NCBI GenBank assembly: GCA_947585115.1
Contig: CANPWW010000021.1
Location: 1-34,478, forward strand
From: an uncultured Monoglobus sp.
Lineage (GTDB): Bacteria > Bacillota > Clostridia > Monoglobales > Monoglobaceae
Reading direction: 5' to 3'
DNA length: 34,478 bases
Part shown: one piece after another, positions 22,224 to 29,451 of the stretch
Numbering within the stretch: the stretch's first letter is position 1
Layout: every line of letters starts with the position of its first letter
Translations under genes and position numbers: made by a program
Notes under the pieces: generated by a model
What the model saw: the letters and a program-made list of their open reading frames with translations, nothing else
Database searches by the model: none
What the model was told of the DNA's origin: nothing

Positions 22224-23617
22224 TACGCGTTTCTCAGATACTCGTCGATCGACGCGGCGGCGGTTTTGCCGGCGCCCATCGCGAGGATAACCGTCGCGGC
22301 TCCGGTCACCACGTCGCCTCCGGCGTAAACGCCCTTTTTGCTTGTGGCTCCGGTCTCCTCTTTCGCGACGATGCAGCCCCAACGGTTTGTCTCAAGGTCG
22401 GGGGTGGTGTTTTTGATAAGCGGATTCGGCGTCTGGCCGATCGCTATTACAACAACATCGGCGTCTATGTCAAACTCGCTGCCCTCAACGGGAACGGGCC
22501 TGCGTCTGCCCGACGCGTCGGGCTCGCCCAGCTCCATCTTTATGCAGGTGACGCTCTTTACCCAGCCCTCGTCGTCGCCGTTTATTTTAACGGGATTGTT
22601 AAGCAGCTTAAACTCTATATCCTCCTGCTTGGCGTGGTGGATCTCCTCGGCTCTGGCCGGCATTTCCTCCTCGCTGCGGCGGTACACTATGTAAACGTTC
22701 TCGGCGCCCAGGCGCTTCGCGGAACGCGCGGCGTCCATGGCAACGTTTCCACCGCCCACAACGACCACGTTTTTGCCGACGTAGATCGGGGTGTCGTACT
22801 CCGGGAACTTGTACGCCTTCATAAGATTAATACGGGTCAGGAACTCGTTGGCGGAATACACGCCGTTTAAGGACTCGCCCTCTATTTTCATAAAGCTCGG
22901 CAGTCCGGCTCCGGTGCCGATAAACACGGCGTCAAAGCCCTCGTCTGTCAAAAGCTCGTCTACCGACAGAACCTTGCCGATAACCATGTCGGTCATTATC
23001 TCAACGCCCAGATCGCGGAGCTTGTCGACCTCTTTCGCGACGATATCCTTTGGCAGACGGAACTCGGGAATACCGTATACCAGCACTCCGCCCGGAGTGT
23101 GGAACGCCTCGAAAACCGTCACCTTATATCCCATCTTCGCCAGGTCGCCCGCGCAGGTCAGGCCCGACGGTCCCGCGCCGACAACGGCGACCTTTTTGCC
23201 GTTGGGCTCGGGTTTTTGAGCTTCCTCGCCGCAGTTCTTCATATACCAATCGGCGACGAATCTTTCAAGTCTGCCGATCGCCACAGGCTCGCCCTTGACG
23301 CCGCGGACACAGTACTTCTCGCACTGGGTCTCCTGCGGACATACTCTGCCGCAGATAGCGGGCAGCGAGCTGGTCTCCTGTATCTTTTTGTACGCTTCCT
23401 CGAATTTTCCCTCGGCCACAAGCGCGATGAACTCGGGGATCTGCACCATAACGGGGCAGCCCTGCATACAGGGCTTATGCTTGCAGGAAAGGCAGCGCTG
23501 CGCCTCTTCCTTCGCCATTTCCTCGGTGTAGCCCAGAGTTACCTCTTTGAAGTTTTTGTTTCTCACATTGGGCTCCTGCTCGGGCATAGCCACTTTTTTT
23601 AAAGACATGTTAGGCAT
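22223..23617 (-). CDS. NfnB / GltA-like NADPH oxidoreductase subunit
   Basis: The protein has 464 residues from the ATG at 23617. It resembles the glutamate synthase small subunit and NfnB (the large, NADPH-binding subunit of NADH-dependent ferredoxin:NADP+ oxidoreductase). An N-terminal Fe-S domain has two Cys groups (CLSCKHKPCMQGCPV and ICGRVCPQETQCEKYC). It is followed by an FAD site VAVVGAGPSGLTCAGDLAKMG, an NADPH site VVVVGGGNVAMDAARSA and the C-terminal FAD motif KGVYAGGDVVTGAATVI. The start overlaps the NfnA-like stop by 8 nt and has GGAGGG 8 nt upstream; longer frames upstream are only the overlap. Pairing with an NfnA-like subunit, and the absence of a glutamate synthase large subunit in the window, favour NfnB (electron bifurcation) over glutamate synthase. 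Databases often label this gene gltA. Confidence 0.88.
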   Translation of the reverse strand: MPNMSLKKVAMPEQEPNVRNKNFKEVTLGYTEEMAKEEAQRCLSCKHKPCMQGCPVMVQIPEFIALVAEGKFEEAYKKIQETSSLPAICGRVCPQETQCEKYCVRGVKGEPVAIGRLERFVADWYMKNCGEEAQKPEPNGKKVAVVGAGPSGLTCAGDLAKMGYKVTVFEAFHTPGGVLVYGIPEFRLPKDIVAKEVDKLRDLGVEIMTDMVIGKVLSVDELLTDEGFDAVFIGTGAGLPSFMKIEGESLNGVYSANEFLTRINLMKAYKFPEYDTPIYVGKNVVVVGGGNVAMDAARSAKRLGAENVYIVYRRSEEEMPARAEEIHHAKQEDIEFKLLNNPVKINGDDEGWVKSVTCIKMELGEPDASGRRRPVPVEGSEFDIDADVVVIAIGQTPNPLIKNTTPDLETNRWGCIVAKEETGATSKKGVYAGGDVVTGAATVILAMGAGKTAAASIDEYLRNA

Positions 23618-24455
23618 CGCGCATTCCCTCCAATCTGCATCTGTGAGCCTCGCTAGACTCCGCCTCCTGCTTTCTGAACATTCTCGAGCGCGAGATAGCG
23701 CTGTCGAAATCGACCTGATGACCGTCGAAATCGGGGCCGTCGACGCAGGCGAATTTGGTCTCTCCGCCAACCGTCACGCGGCAGCCGCCGCACATTCCGG
23801 TGCCGTCGATCATGATCGGGTTCATGCTGACGATAGTCTTGATGTTGTACTTCTTTGTCAGGTCGCAGACGGCCTTCATCATAACAAGAGGACCGATGGC
23901 GATAACCATATCGTAGCCTCTGCCGCCCTCGATCAGCTCCTCAAGCTTGGCGGTCACAAATCCCTTGTTGCCGTTTGATCCGTCGTCGGTCATGGTGTAC
24001 AGATTGTCGCACGCGGCATCGCAAAGGTCCTCGATTATGATAAGATCCTTATTGCGGAAACCGTTTATCATGTCGACCTCAACGCCCATTGAGTGGAGCT
24101 TTTTCGCCTGGGGATAGGCGATCGCCGTGCCCAGGCCTCCGCCGATGACCGCGACCTTTTTCACGCCGTCAAACTTGGACGCCACGCCCAAAGGTCCGAC
24201 GAAGTCCCGGATACTGTCGCCCTCATTAAGCTCATTTAAACGCTGAGTACTCTGTCCAACGATCTGGAAAATTACCGTTATCGTGCCCTTTTCCCTGTCA
24301 AAATCCGCTATTGTGAAGGGAATTCTCTCACCTTTTTCGTCGATCCTGAGAATGATAAACTGACCCGGCTCCGCCTTTCTGGCGATATAGGGCGCCTCGA
24401 CCTCGATCAACGAAACGGTGGGATTGAGCTCTTGCTTTCTTACAATTTTAAACAA
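23610..24455 (-). CDS. NfnA-like FAD/NAD-binding subunit
   Basis: This 281-residue ferredoxin-NADP+ reductase-type protein has an FAD domain (about 1-95, with ARKAEPGQFIILRI and RIPFTIADFD), an NAD domain (about 98-220, with VAVIGGGLGTAIAYPQAK and AIGPLVMMKAVCDLT) and a C-terminal [2Fe-2S] site MCGGCRVTVGGETKFACVDGP. This is the layout of NfnA and of PyrK-like proteins; the adjacent NfnB-like gene decides for NfnA. The pair would interconvert NADH, NADPH and reduced ferredoxin. It starts with TTG at 24455, with GGAGG 8 nt upstream; no ATG exists nearby in this frame. Confidence 0.88.
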   Translation of the reverse strand: MFKIVRKQELNPTVSLIEVEAPYIARKAEPGQFIILRIDEKGERIPFTIADFDREKGTITVIFQIVGQSTQRLNELNEGDSIRDFVGPLGVASKFDGVKKVAVIGGGLGTAIAYPQAKKLHSMGVEVDMINGFRNKDLIIIEDLCDAACDNLYTMTDDGSNGNKGFVTAKLEELIEGGRGYDMVIAIGPLVMMKAVCDLTKKYNIKTIVSMNPIMIDGTGMCGGCRVTVGGETKFACVDGPDFDGHQVDFDSAISRSRMFRKQEAESSEAHRCRLEGMRDA

Positions 24456-24498
24456 TTACCACACCTCCAAAAATTTTCGCGATTATACGCTTTCTCCA

Positions 24499-24528
24499 AT
24501 TATATCATAACCGCTCTTATGTTTGCAA
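24499..24528 (-). promoter_or_regulatory. Promoter of nfnAB-like operon
   Basis: Leftward TTGCAA (24528-24523), an 18-bp spacer and TATAAT (24504-24499) with extended -10 TGA. Confidence 0.7.
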
Positions 24529-24565
24529 CAATAAATATTATGTATTAATATTTATATCAAATCCG

Positions 24566-24664
24566 TCAAAAAGGGGTGCGGCTAAAAAGCCACACCCCAT
24601 TGTGCGTCATTGAACATTCTTGATTTTTTATCGGAAACGCATCGTCGCGTGTATCAAATCCGAC
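24566..24664 (-). ncRNA. Candidate small RNA or attenuated leader upstream of nfnA
   Basis: A perfect consensus promoter and a strong terminator bracket about 100 nt of leftward transcript with no convincing gene. A longer frame here (MFEFILFYFK...) would need to begin upstream of the promoter. Two tiny frames exist, MFNDAQWGVAF and MTHNGVWLFSRTPF, but both run into the terminator hairpin and lack a good ribosome binding site. TTGAT near the 5' end can pair with ATCAA in the middle. The sequence TATCAAATCCG occurs on the plus strand at both ends (about 24554 and 24654). It could be a stand-alone RNA, or a leader whose terminator is overridden to add transcription into nfnAB. Confidence 0.45.
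24568..24598 (-). terminator. Rho-independent terminator of the small RNA
   Basis: GGGGTGTGGCT (24598-24588 leftward), TTTT loop, AGCCGCACCCC (24583-24573), then TTTTT (24572-24568). The 11-bp stem has one G-U-type pair. Confidence 0.8.
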
Positions 24665-24670
24665 TTTTTG

Positions 24671-24699
24671 ATTATATAACAGCCGAATATGTTTGTCAA
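24671..24699 (-). promoter_or_regulatory. Perfect consensus sigma-A promoter
   Basis: Leftward TTGACA (24699-24694), exactly 17 bp, TATAAT (24676-24671). It is the only promoter in the window matching both hexamers perfectly. Confidence 0.75.
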
Positions 24700-24846
24700 C
24701 AAAAAAATATAAATTGTTAAATTTAAAATAAAATAATATAAATTCGAACAATATTTACCCATATATTGACATGAAAAAAGCGGTATTTTAGCCGCCTTCA
24801 ATGGGATAATATATAAAGAATAAATTAGAAAAGGGAGGCGGCGCCG

Positions 24847-25170
24847 TTGCTCAGGGTTTATGACAATCTGATAATTGACAGCGACGCGGATGCGGCGAAA
24901 AAAATTTCCGAGCCGCGGGAGCTTTTGCTCATAACCTGCGGCCTCAAGCAGAATTCCAGCGTGACCGCGTCAAGCATAGGCGACGACGGATTTTTGTACT
25001 GCATACAGAGAGGATTCCGCACGCGGGGCGGAAACGCGCTGCTGCCCCAGGAATTCAAGGTGCGCTGGAGAAAAAAACGGGACAACATATATCCCTGCCT
25101 CGAGTTTGTCACCGCGCTGCTGCTGTCGGACATGAGCCCGAGCGACATCAGCGAGTTTTTTATACTTTAA
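24847..25170 (+). CDS. Small conserved-looking protein of unknown function
   Basis: This is a 107-residue soluble protein that I do not recognise. The start is TTG at 24847, preceded by GGGAGG with an 8-nt gap. Codon use is GC-rich at third positions like its neighbours, which supports a real gene. The body has a motif-like core, LLITCGLKQNSSVTASSIGDD followed by CIQRGFRTRGGNALLPQEFKVRW, and two or three Cys; there is no signal peptide or membrane helix. It points toward, and ends 10 bp from, the stop of the membrane protein on the other strand, with no terminator between. The 95 bp upstream contain a short GCGG/CCGC hairpin (about 24780-24795) and an AT-rich GATAATAT, but no promoter I would defend. 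Confidence 0.6.
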   Translation: MLRVYDNLIIDSDADAAKKISEPRELLLITCGLKQNSSVTASSIGDDGFLYCIQRGFRTRGGNALLPQEFKVRWRKKRDNIYPCLEFVTALLLSDMSPSDISEFFIL

Positions 25171-25180
25171 CGCACGCGCG

Positions 25181-26323
25181 CTATATCTTGATCTTACTTA
25201 ATAATTTAACCGCCGCGCCGCGTCCGCACATACCGCCGACCACGGCCGAAAGCGCGCAAAGCGACACGTTTAAAACAAACGGCAGACTCAGCATTGACGC
25301 CAGCAGAAACGCGGCGCAGAAATAAAACGCCATAGCCGTTATTTTGGAAAACAAAATTATCAAAACGTTGATTTTAAATTCCGCGATGTTTGTCTTTCCG
25401 CGGATCAGAGAAAAAACCTCGGCCGCCAAAAAGACAATGAGCGCGATAAGCGAGGCGAGCAGACCGGTTTTTACTACCTTGGGAAATCGGTTCACGGCGC
25501 CGCTCATCGAGGTGAACCCGCCTCCGGCTCCGGTTTTCACAGCCGCGTCAAATCCGAGCGCGGCGCGGCTCTTTTCGATCTCGGGAAAGGGCAGAGCCTT
25601 AAACAGAGCGGTTCTGGCGAACTGCGAACATATGATATGCGTTATGTATGACAGGCCGAAAACTCCGCCTCCGCATTTCAGCGCCGACTTCGCGGCTCCG
25701 CACTTGCCGCGACCGCCTTTCAGAGCCGAGACAAACGCCGCGGCGAATGTGACTGCGGCTAAAATAAAGCAGCGCAAAAATCCGCTCGCGCAGTCATACA
25801 GCAGCGACTCGCGGGTGAAGGGCGCGCACAGAGCGACCGACTGGTCGTATGTCAGATCAGATGGGCGCACAAACTCCTCGGCGCGGCTCTCGTCGCTCAC
25901 GCCGGGGACCTTGCCCTTTGATATCCTGAGCCTGAACTCCTTTACCGCTTCGACGTACATATCCTTCGGGACCTCGACGGGCATCGGGCTGCCGTCATCG
26001 TTGATATATCTGTAGGTCCCGCCGTTTTCGGAATCAAAGCAGGCTGCAACGCAGCCGCGTCCCGAGTTATAAAACTTGGTCTGGATATGCGTTCCGTCAA
26101 CCAGACGGTCGGCGCCGTTTTTAGCGTTGTCGCGTCCGACGACAAAAGCGCTCTTTCCACGCAGGCGGTCAATCATCGTCTGCGCCTCTTCCGCCATTAT
26201 CCCGTGGCCGCTCTTTGAGTTGTTTATCGAATAATTCGCGGGCGTCACCGCGTCTGCCGCTGCAGCCGCATTTCCCGCCTCCGCCGCGCCGACGCAGGCG
26301 CTTTTCTCTCTTGATATTATCAT
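25181..26323 (-). CDS. Membrane protein with possible PD-(D/E)xK nuclease-like N-terminus
   Basis: The protein has 380 residues from the ATG at 26323, 7 nt after the methyltransferase stop. Residues 39-170 are soluble and highly patterned: SGHGIMAEEAQ (H40, E45/E46), VGRDNAKNGADRLVDGTHIQTKF (61-84, split here as NGADRLVDG then IQTK), PVEVPKDMY and KGKVPGVSDESRAEEFV. The arrangement of an early Glu, then Asp76 and Q81-x-K83, resembles the D...(E/Q)xK active site of restriction-like nucleases. The C-terminal half has about four membrane helices (roughly 183-201, 286-308, 318-345 and 347-366) and small-residue-rich loops. I recall widespread proteins with the same GHG / NGADR-VDG / IQxK signature and no known function, but could not check. 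It may be the last gene of the pcrA operon. No immunity gene is adjacent. Confidence 0.65.
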   Translation of the reverse strand: MIISREKSACVGAAEAGNAAAAADAVTPANYSINNSKSGHGIMAEEAQTMIDRLRGKSAFVVGRDNAKNGADRLVDGTHIQTKFYNSGRGCVAACFDSENGGTYRYINDDGSPMPVEVPKDMYVEAVKEFRLRISKGKVPGVSDESRAEEFVRPSDLTYDQSVALCAPFTRESLLYDCASGFLRCFILAAVTFAAAFVSALKGGRGKCGAAKSALKCGGGVFGLSYITHIICSQFARTALFKALPFPEIEKSRAALGFDAAVKTGAGGGFTSMSGAVNRFPKVVKTGLLASLIALIVFLAAEVFSLIRGKTNIAEFKINVLIILFSKITAMAFYFCAAFLLASMLSLPFVLNVSLCALSAVVGGMCGRGAAVKLLSKIKI

Positions 26324-26330
26324 AGCTTGC

Positions 26331-27068
26331 TCACATTCTGCGGGCGGCGAAAAATATCCGCTCGGTACTGTCGTTCGGCTTTTCAAAGCCGAGATCGCCG
26401 AAAATTTCTATATGCCCGAATCCGCATTCTTTAAGCAGCTCGGCAACCTCGCCCGATTTAAATATCGTCTCCTCCTGATACTCGTTGTATCTTGAATATC
26501 CGCCGCCTCTGTCCTTCACAAAAAAATTCAGATCAAAGCTCACCACATTATCCTCGGGGAAATATCCGCAGTCCCACACGCAGTAGGCTGAATCGTCCTC
26601 ATATACAAAGGTGTTGTTCCCCAAGATCTCGCGGAGCTTGTACTCGGAGTTTATATCGAATATAAATATTCCGCCCGGTCTCAGGCTGCCGCACACGCAC
26701 TCAAATGCCGCTCTCAGCTCACTTAGACTTTCAAGATAATTCACGCAGTCAAGAGCCGAAACTACGCAGTCGACCGGCTCGAGAAGCGAGAAGTCGCACA
26801 TGTCCATATTCAAAAACATAATATCGAGGCCTTCTTCCTCCGCTTTGTTCTGCGCGATCGCCAGCATATCGGGCGATATGTCTACACCGGTCACATCAAA
26901 ACCCTCTTTTGCCAAAAGCAGCGTGACCGCGCCCGAGCCGCAGCCCAGATCGAGCACCGTCTCGGGATTTATGCCCGCGCGGCGAAACAGCGCCTTGTAG
27001 AAATCAACAAAGGCGCCGTAGTCTATTTTCTGGAACCTGTCGTAAATCTTAGCAAAATCGTCGTACAT
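26331..27068 (-). CDS. Class I SAM-dependent methyltransferase
   Basis: This 245-residue Rossmann-fold methyltransferase has motif I VLDLGCGSGAVTLLLA (about residues 35-50), motif II GVDISPDMLAIAQ, VVSALDCVNYL (motif IV-like) and GGIFIFDINSEYKL. The start MYDDFAKIYDRFQ is typical of a common Firmicutes group of small-molecule or tRNA/protein methyltransferases with no assigned substrate. The ATG at 27068 is preferred to a TTG six codons earlier inside the pcrA stop region. It lacks the NPPY/DPPY motif of DNA adenine methyltransferases. It begins 4 bp after the pcrA stop. Confidence 0.82.
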   Translation of the reverse strand: MYDDFAKIYDRFQKIDYGAFVDFYKALFRRAGINPETVLDLGCGSGAVTLLLAKEGFDVTGVDISPDMLAIAQNKAEEEGLDIMFLNMDMCDFSLLEPVDCVVSALDCVNYLESLSELRAAFECVCGSLRPGGIFIFDINSEYKLREILGNNTFVYEDDSAYCVWDCGYFPEDNVVSFDLNFFVKDRGGGYSRYNEYQEETIFKSGEVAELLKECGFGHIEIFGDLGFEKPNDSTERIFFAARRM

Positions 27069-27072
27069 ATTA

Positions 27073-29445
27073 TCACAGTCTTTCAAAATTGGCGTACGCC
27101 GCCATCATTTTTTTCGTGCCGACCGTCTCAAAATCCACTATCACGAACCAGTCTTTGCCCATCTCCTGAGCCGATACAACCGTGCCCACGCCGAATTTGC
27201 GGTGCTTTACTCGGTCGCCCGGGCTGTATGTGTCCCCCGCAGCCGCGGCAGGCTCGGGCTCTTTTTTCAGGAACGCGCTGTCGCCGAAGCCTCCGTAAAC
27301 GTTCGCGCGGCGTCCTCTGCCGGCCCCGAAGCTCCGTAGCTCCGTCTGCTCGAACGCGGGCGCGTCCTCGGTTTTGTCGATCAGATCATCGGGAATCTCG
27401 TCCAAAAATCTGGAGGGCATGTTGTACCTCGTCTGGCCGAAAAGCGTTCTCTGCTTGGCCGCCGACAGATAAAGCCGCTCCTTGGCGCGGGTTATTCCCA
27501 CATAGCACAGGCGGCGCTCCTCCTCGAGCTCCTCGGCGTCTCCGAAGGCTCGCGAGTTGGGGAAAACGCTCTCCTCCATACCGATTAGAAACACGTTTTT
27601 AAATTCAAGACCCTTGGCGCTATGGAGGGTCATCAGCGTCACGCTCTCCTGCGCCTCGTCGTAGTTATCAATATCCGAAATAAGCGAGATATTTTCAAGC
27701 AGCTCGCTCAGCGTTATGTCCTCGTTTTCTTTGACAGCCTCCTGCACCATCGACACGAACTCGTTCAGATTCTCAAGTCTTGTCTGGTTCTCAACGGTCT
27801 TTTCTTTTTGAAGAGCCTCGAGCATGCCCGAAGCCTTCATGACCGTTCTGACAAGCAGTTCAAGACCCATGCCGCCTAATGCGTCGGCTCTGAATCCGTT
27901 TATCAGCTCGGCGAATTTTTTGAGCCGCGCCGCCGCCGAGGAATTGAACTCGGAGAACTCGCCCGCCCTCTCGCAGACGCGGAACATTGATATGTTCTCG
28001 GCCGCTCCGATCGCCGCCAGCTTGTCAACGGACGCCGCGCCGATACCGCGCTTTGGCTCGTTTATTACCCTGCGCAGCGCCACGTCGTCGTCGGGATTGG
28101 CTATCAGCCTGAGGTATGAGCCTATATCCTTTATCTCTTTTCGGTCATAGAACCTGAGGCCGCCCACTACCTTGTAGGGTATGGCGGAGCGCAGCAGCGC
28201 GTCCTCAATAACGCGCGACTGGGCGTTTACGCGGTACAGGATGACAATGTCATTCAGCCCCGCGCCCAGTTTGTATATGTTGTCGACCACGAACCGCGCC
28301 TCGCTGTGCTCGTTGTCGGCTACGTGCAGGGCGATTTTTTCGCCCGAACCGTTAGATGTCCAGAGATTTTTTCCCTTGCGGCCGCCGTTGTTTTTAATAA
28401 CGCCGTTTGCGGCGTCAAGTATCCTTTGAGTCGAGCGGTAGTTTTCCTCAAGCTTTATCACCTTCGCGTCGGGGAAATCCTCCTCAAAGCCCAGAATGTT
28501 GCGGATGTCCGCGCCGCGGAACTTGTATATGCTCTGATCGTCATCGCCCACAACGCAGAGATTTCTGTGCTTTTCGGCAAGCAGGCTGACAAGCCGGTAC
28601 TGGGCGTGGTTGGTATCCTGATACTCATCGACCAGTATGTATTTATATTTGTTTCTGTAATAGTCCAAAACCTCGGGACATTCCTCAAACAGCCGCACCG
28701 TCAGCATGATAAGATCGTCAAAATCCAACGCATTGCTGCTTTTGAGCTTGCGGCTGTAGAGAGTGTATACCTCCGCGACAGACTTTAAATAATAGTCCTT
28801 CTCGGCCTCATCCCTGTATTCGATCGGATCAATTAGCTTGTCCTTGGCTCCGCTTATCAGGGTCTGCACCAGCCTCGGCGAATACTTTTTGTCATCTATG
28901 TTCAGCTCTTTAAGGCAGTCCTTGATTACGGTCTGCTGATCGGCGGTGTCGTATATAACAAAATCGCCGGTATAGCCGATCTTGTCAATATCCCGCCTGA
29001 GCATGCGTGCGCACATTGAGTGAAAGGTTCCCGCGTGAACGTCGGCTCCGTCGGGGCCCAGCCGCACCGCCAGCCTGTCCTTGAGCTCGCCCGCCGCCTT
29101 GTTGGTAAAGGTTATGGCGAGGATATTGTAGGGCCTCACCGGATCCTCGGAAAGGCACGCCTCAAGCTCGGGGGCCAGCTCGTCAACCTCGCCGTCTCTA
29201 TACCACTCGAAAAACTCAAGCTCCTCGTCGGTAAAATCACGGGGAAGTTTTTTGCTCTCATACGCCCTGCCGTATTTTATCAGGTGGGCGATCTTGTTGA
29301 TTATAACCGTGGTTTTGCCGCTTCCGGCTCCCGCCAGAACAAGCAAGGGCCCCTCGGTCGAAAACACCGCACGCCTCTGCATCTCGTTTAAATTTTTATA
29401 TTCGTTTTCAATTATGCTTTTTCGTATCTCTAAAAAATCACTCAT
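27073..29445 (-). CDS. pcrA: ATP-dependent DNA helicase PcrA/UvrD
   Basis: This 790-residue superfamily 1A helicase acts in repair and in removing stalled complexes. Motifs appear in order: Q-motif LNEMQRRAVF, Walker A AGAGSGKTTVI (about 37-47), Ia ITFTNKAAGEL, II VDEYQDTNHAQY, III VVGDDDQSIYKFRGADI, IV LEENYRSTQ, V TLHSAKGLEFKNVF and VI EERRLCYVGITRAKERLYL. The C-terminal tudor-like RNA-polymerase-binding segment is also present (DRVKHRKFGVGTVV, about 745-790), typical of Gram-positive PcrA. An insertion in domain 1A (DFTDEELEFFEWYRDGEVDE) separates Walker A from Ia, as in other clostridial PcrA. The AAAGGA site lies within the end of mnmA. Confidence 0.95.
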   Translation of the reverse strand: MSDFLEIRKSIIENEYKNLNEMQRRAVFSTEGPLLVLAGAGSGKTTVIINKIAHLIKYGRAYESKKLPRDFTDEELEFFEWYRDGEVDELAPELEACLSEDPVRPYNILAITFTNKAAGELKDRLAVRLGPDGADVHAGTFHSMCARMLRRDIDKIGYTGDFVIYDTADQQTVIKDCLKELNIDDKKYSPRLVQTLISGAKDKLIDPIEYRDEAEKDYYLKSVAEVYTLYSRKLKSSNALDFDDLIMLTVRLFEECPEVLDYYRNKYKYILVDEYQDTNHAQYRLVSLLAEKHRNLCVVGDDDQSIYKFRGADIRNILGFEEDFPDAKVIKLEENYRSTQRILDAANGVIKNNGGRKGKNLWTSNGSGEKIALHVADNEHSEARFVVDNIYKLGAGLNDIVILYRVNAQSRVIEDALLRSAIPYKVVGGLRFYDRKEIKDIGSYLRLIANPDDDVALRRVINEPKRGIGAASVDKLAAIGAAENISMFRVCERAGEFSEFNSSAAARLKKFAELINGFRADALGGMGLELLVRTVMKASGMLEALQKEKTVENQTRLENLNEFVSMVQEAVKENEDITLSELLENISLISDIDNYDEAQESVTLMTLHSAKGLEFKNVFLIGMEESVFPNSRAFGDAEELEEERRLCYVGITRAKERLYLSAAKQRTLFGQTRYNMPSRFLDEIPDDLIDKTEDAPAFEQTELRSFGAGRGRRANVYGGFGDSAFLKKEPEPAAAAGDTYSPGDRVKHRKFGVGTVVSAQEMGKDWFVIVDFETVGTKKMMAAYANFERL

Positions 29446-29451
29446 TATTTT

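Noticed and set aside
22223-24455. Glutamate synthase (GltA/GltB) locus
   Set aside because: There is no large glutaminase/synthase subunit; the pair with an NfnA-like FAD/[2Fe-2S] protein fits ferredoxin:NADP+ oxidoreductase better.
24566-24751. 61-residue frame MFEFILFYFK... on the minus strand
   Set aside because: It starts upstream of a perfect promoter, has AT-rich low-complexity composition and ends inside a terminator hairpin; a non-coding RNA explains the region better.
26331-27068. Methyltransferase plus neighbouring nuclease-like protein as a restriction-modification system
   Set aside because: The methyltransferase lacks DPPY/NPPY or PCQ motifs and looks like a small-molecule enzyme; there is no specificity domain.
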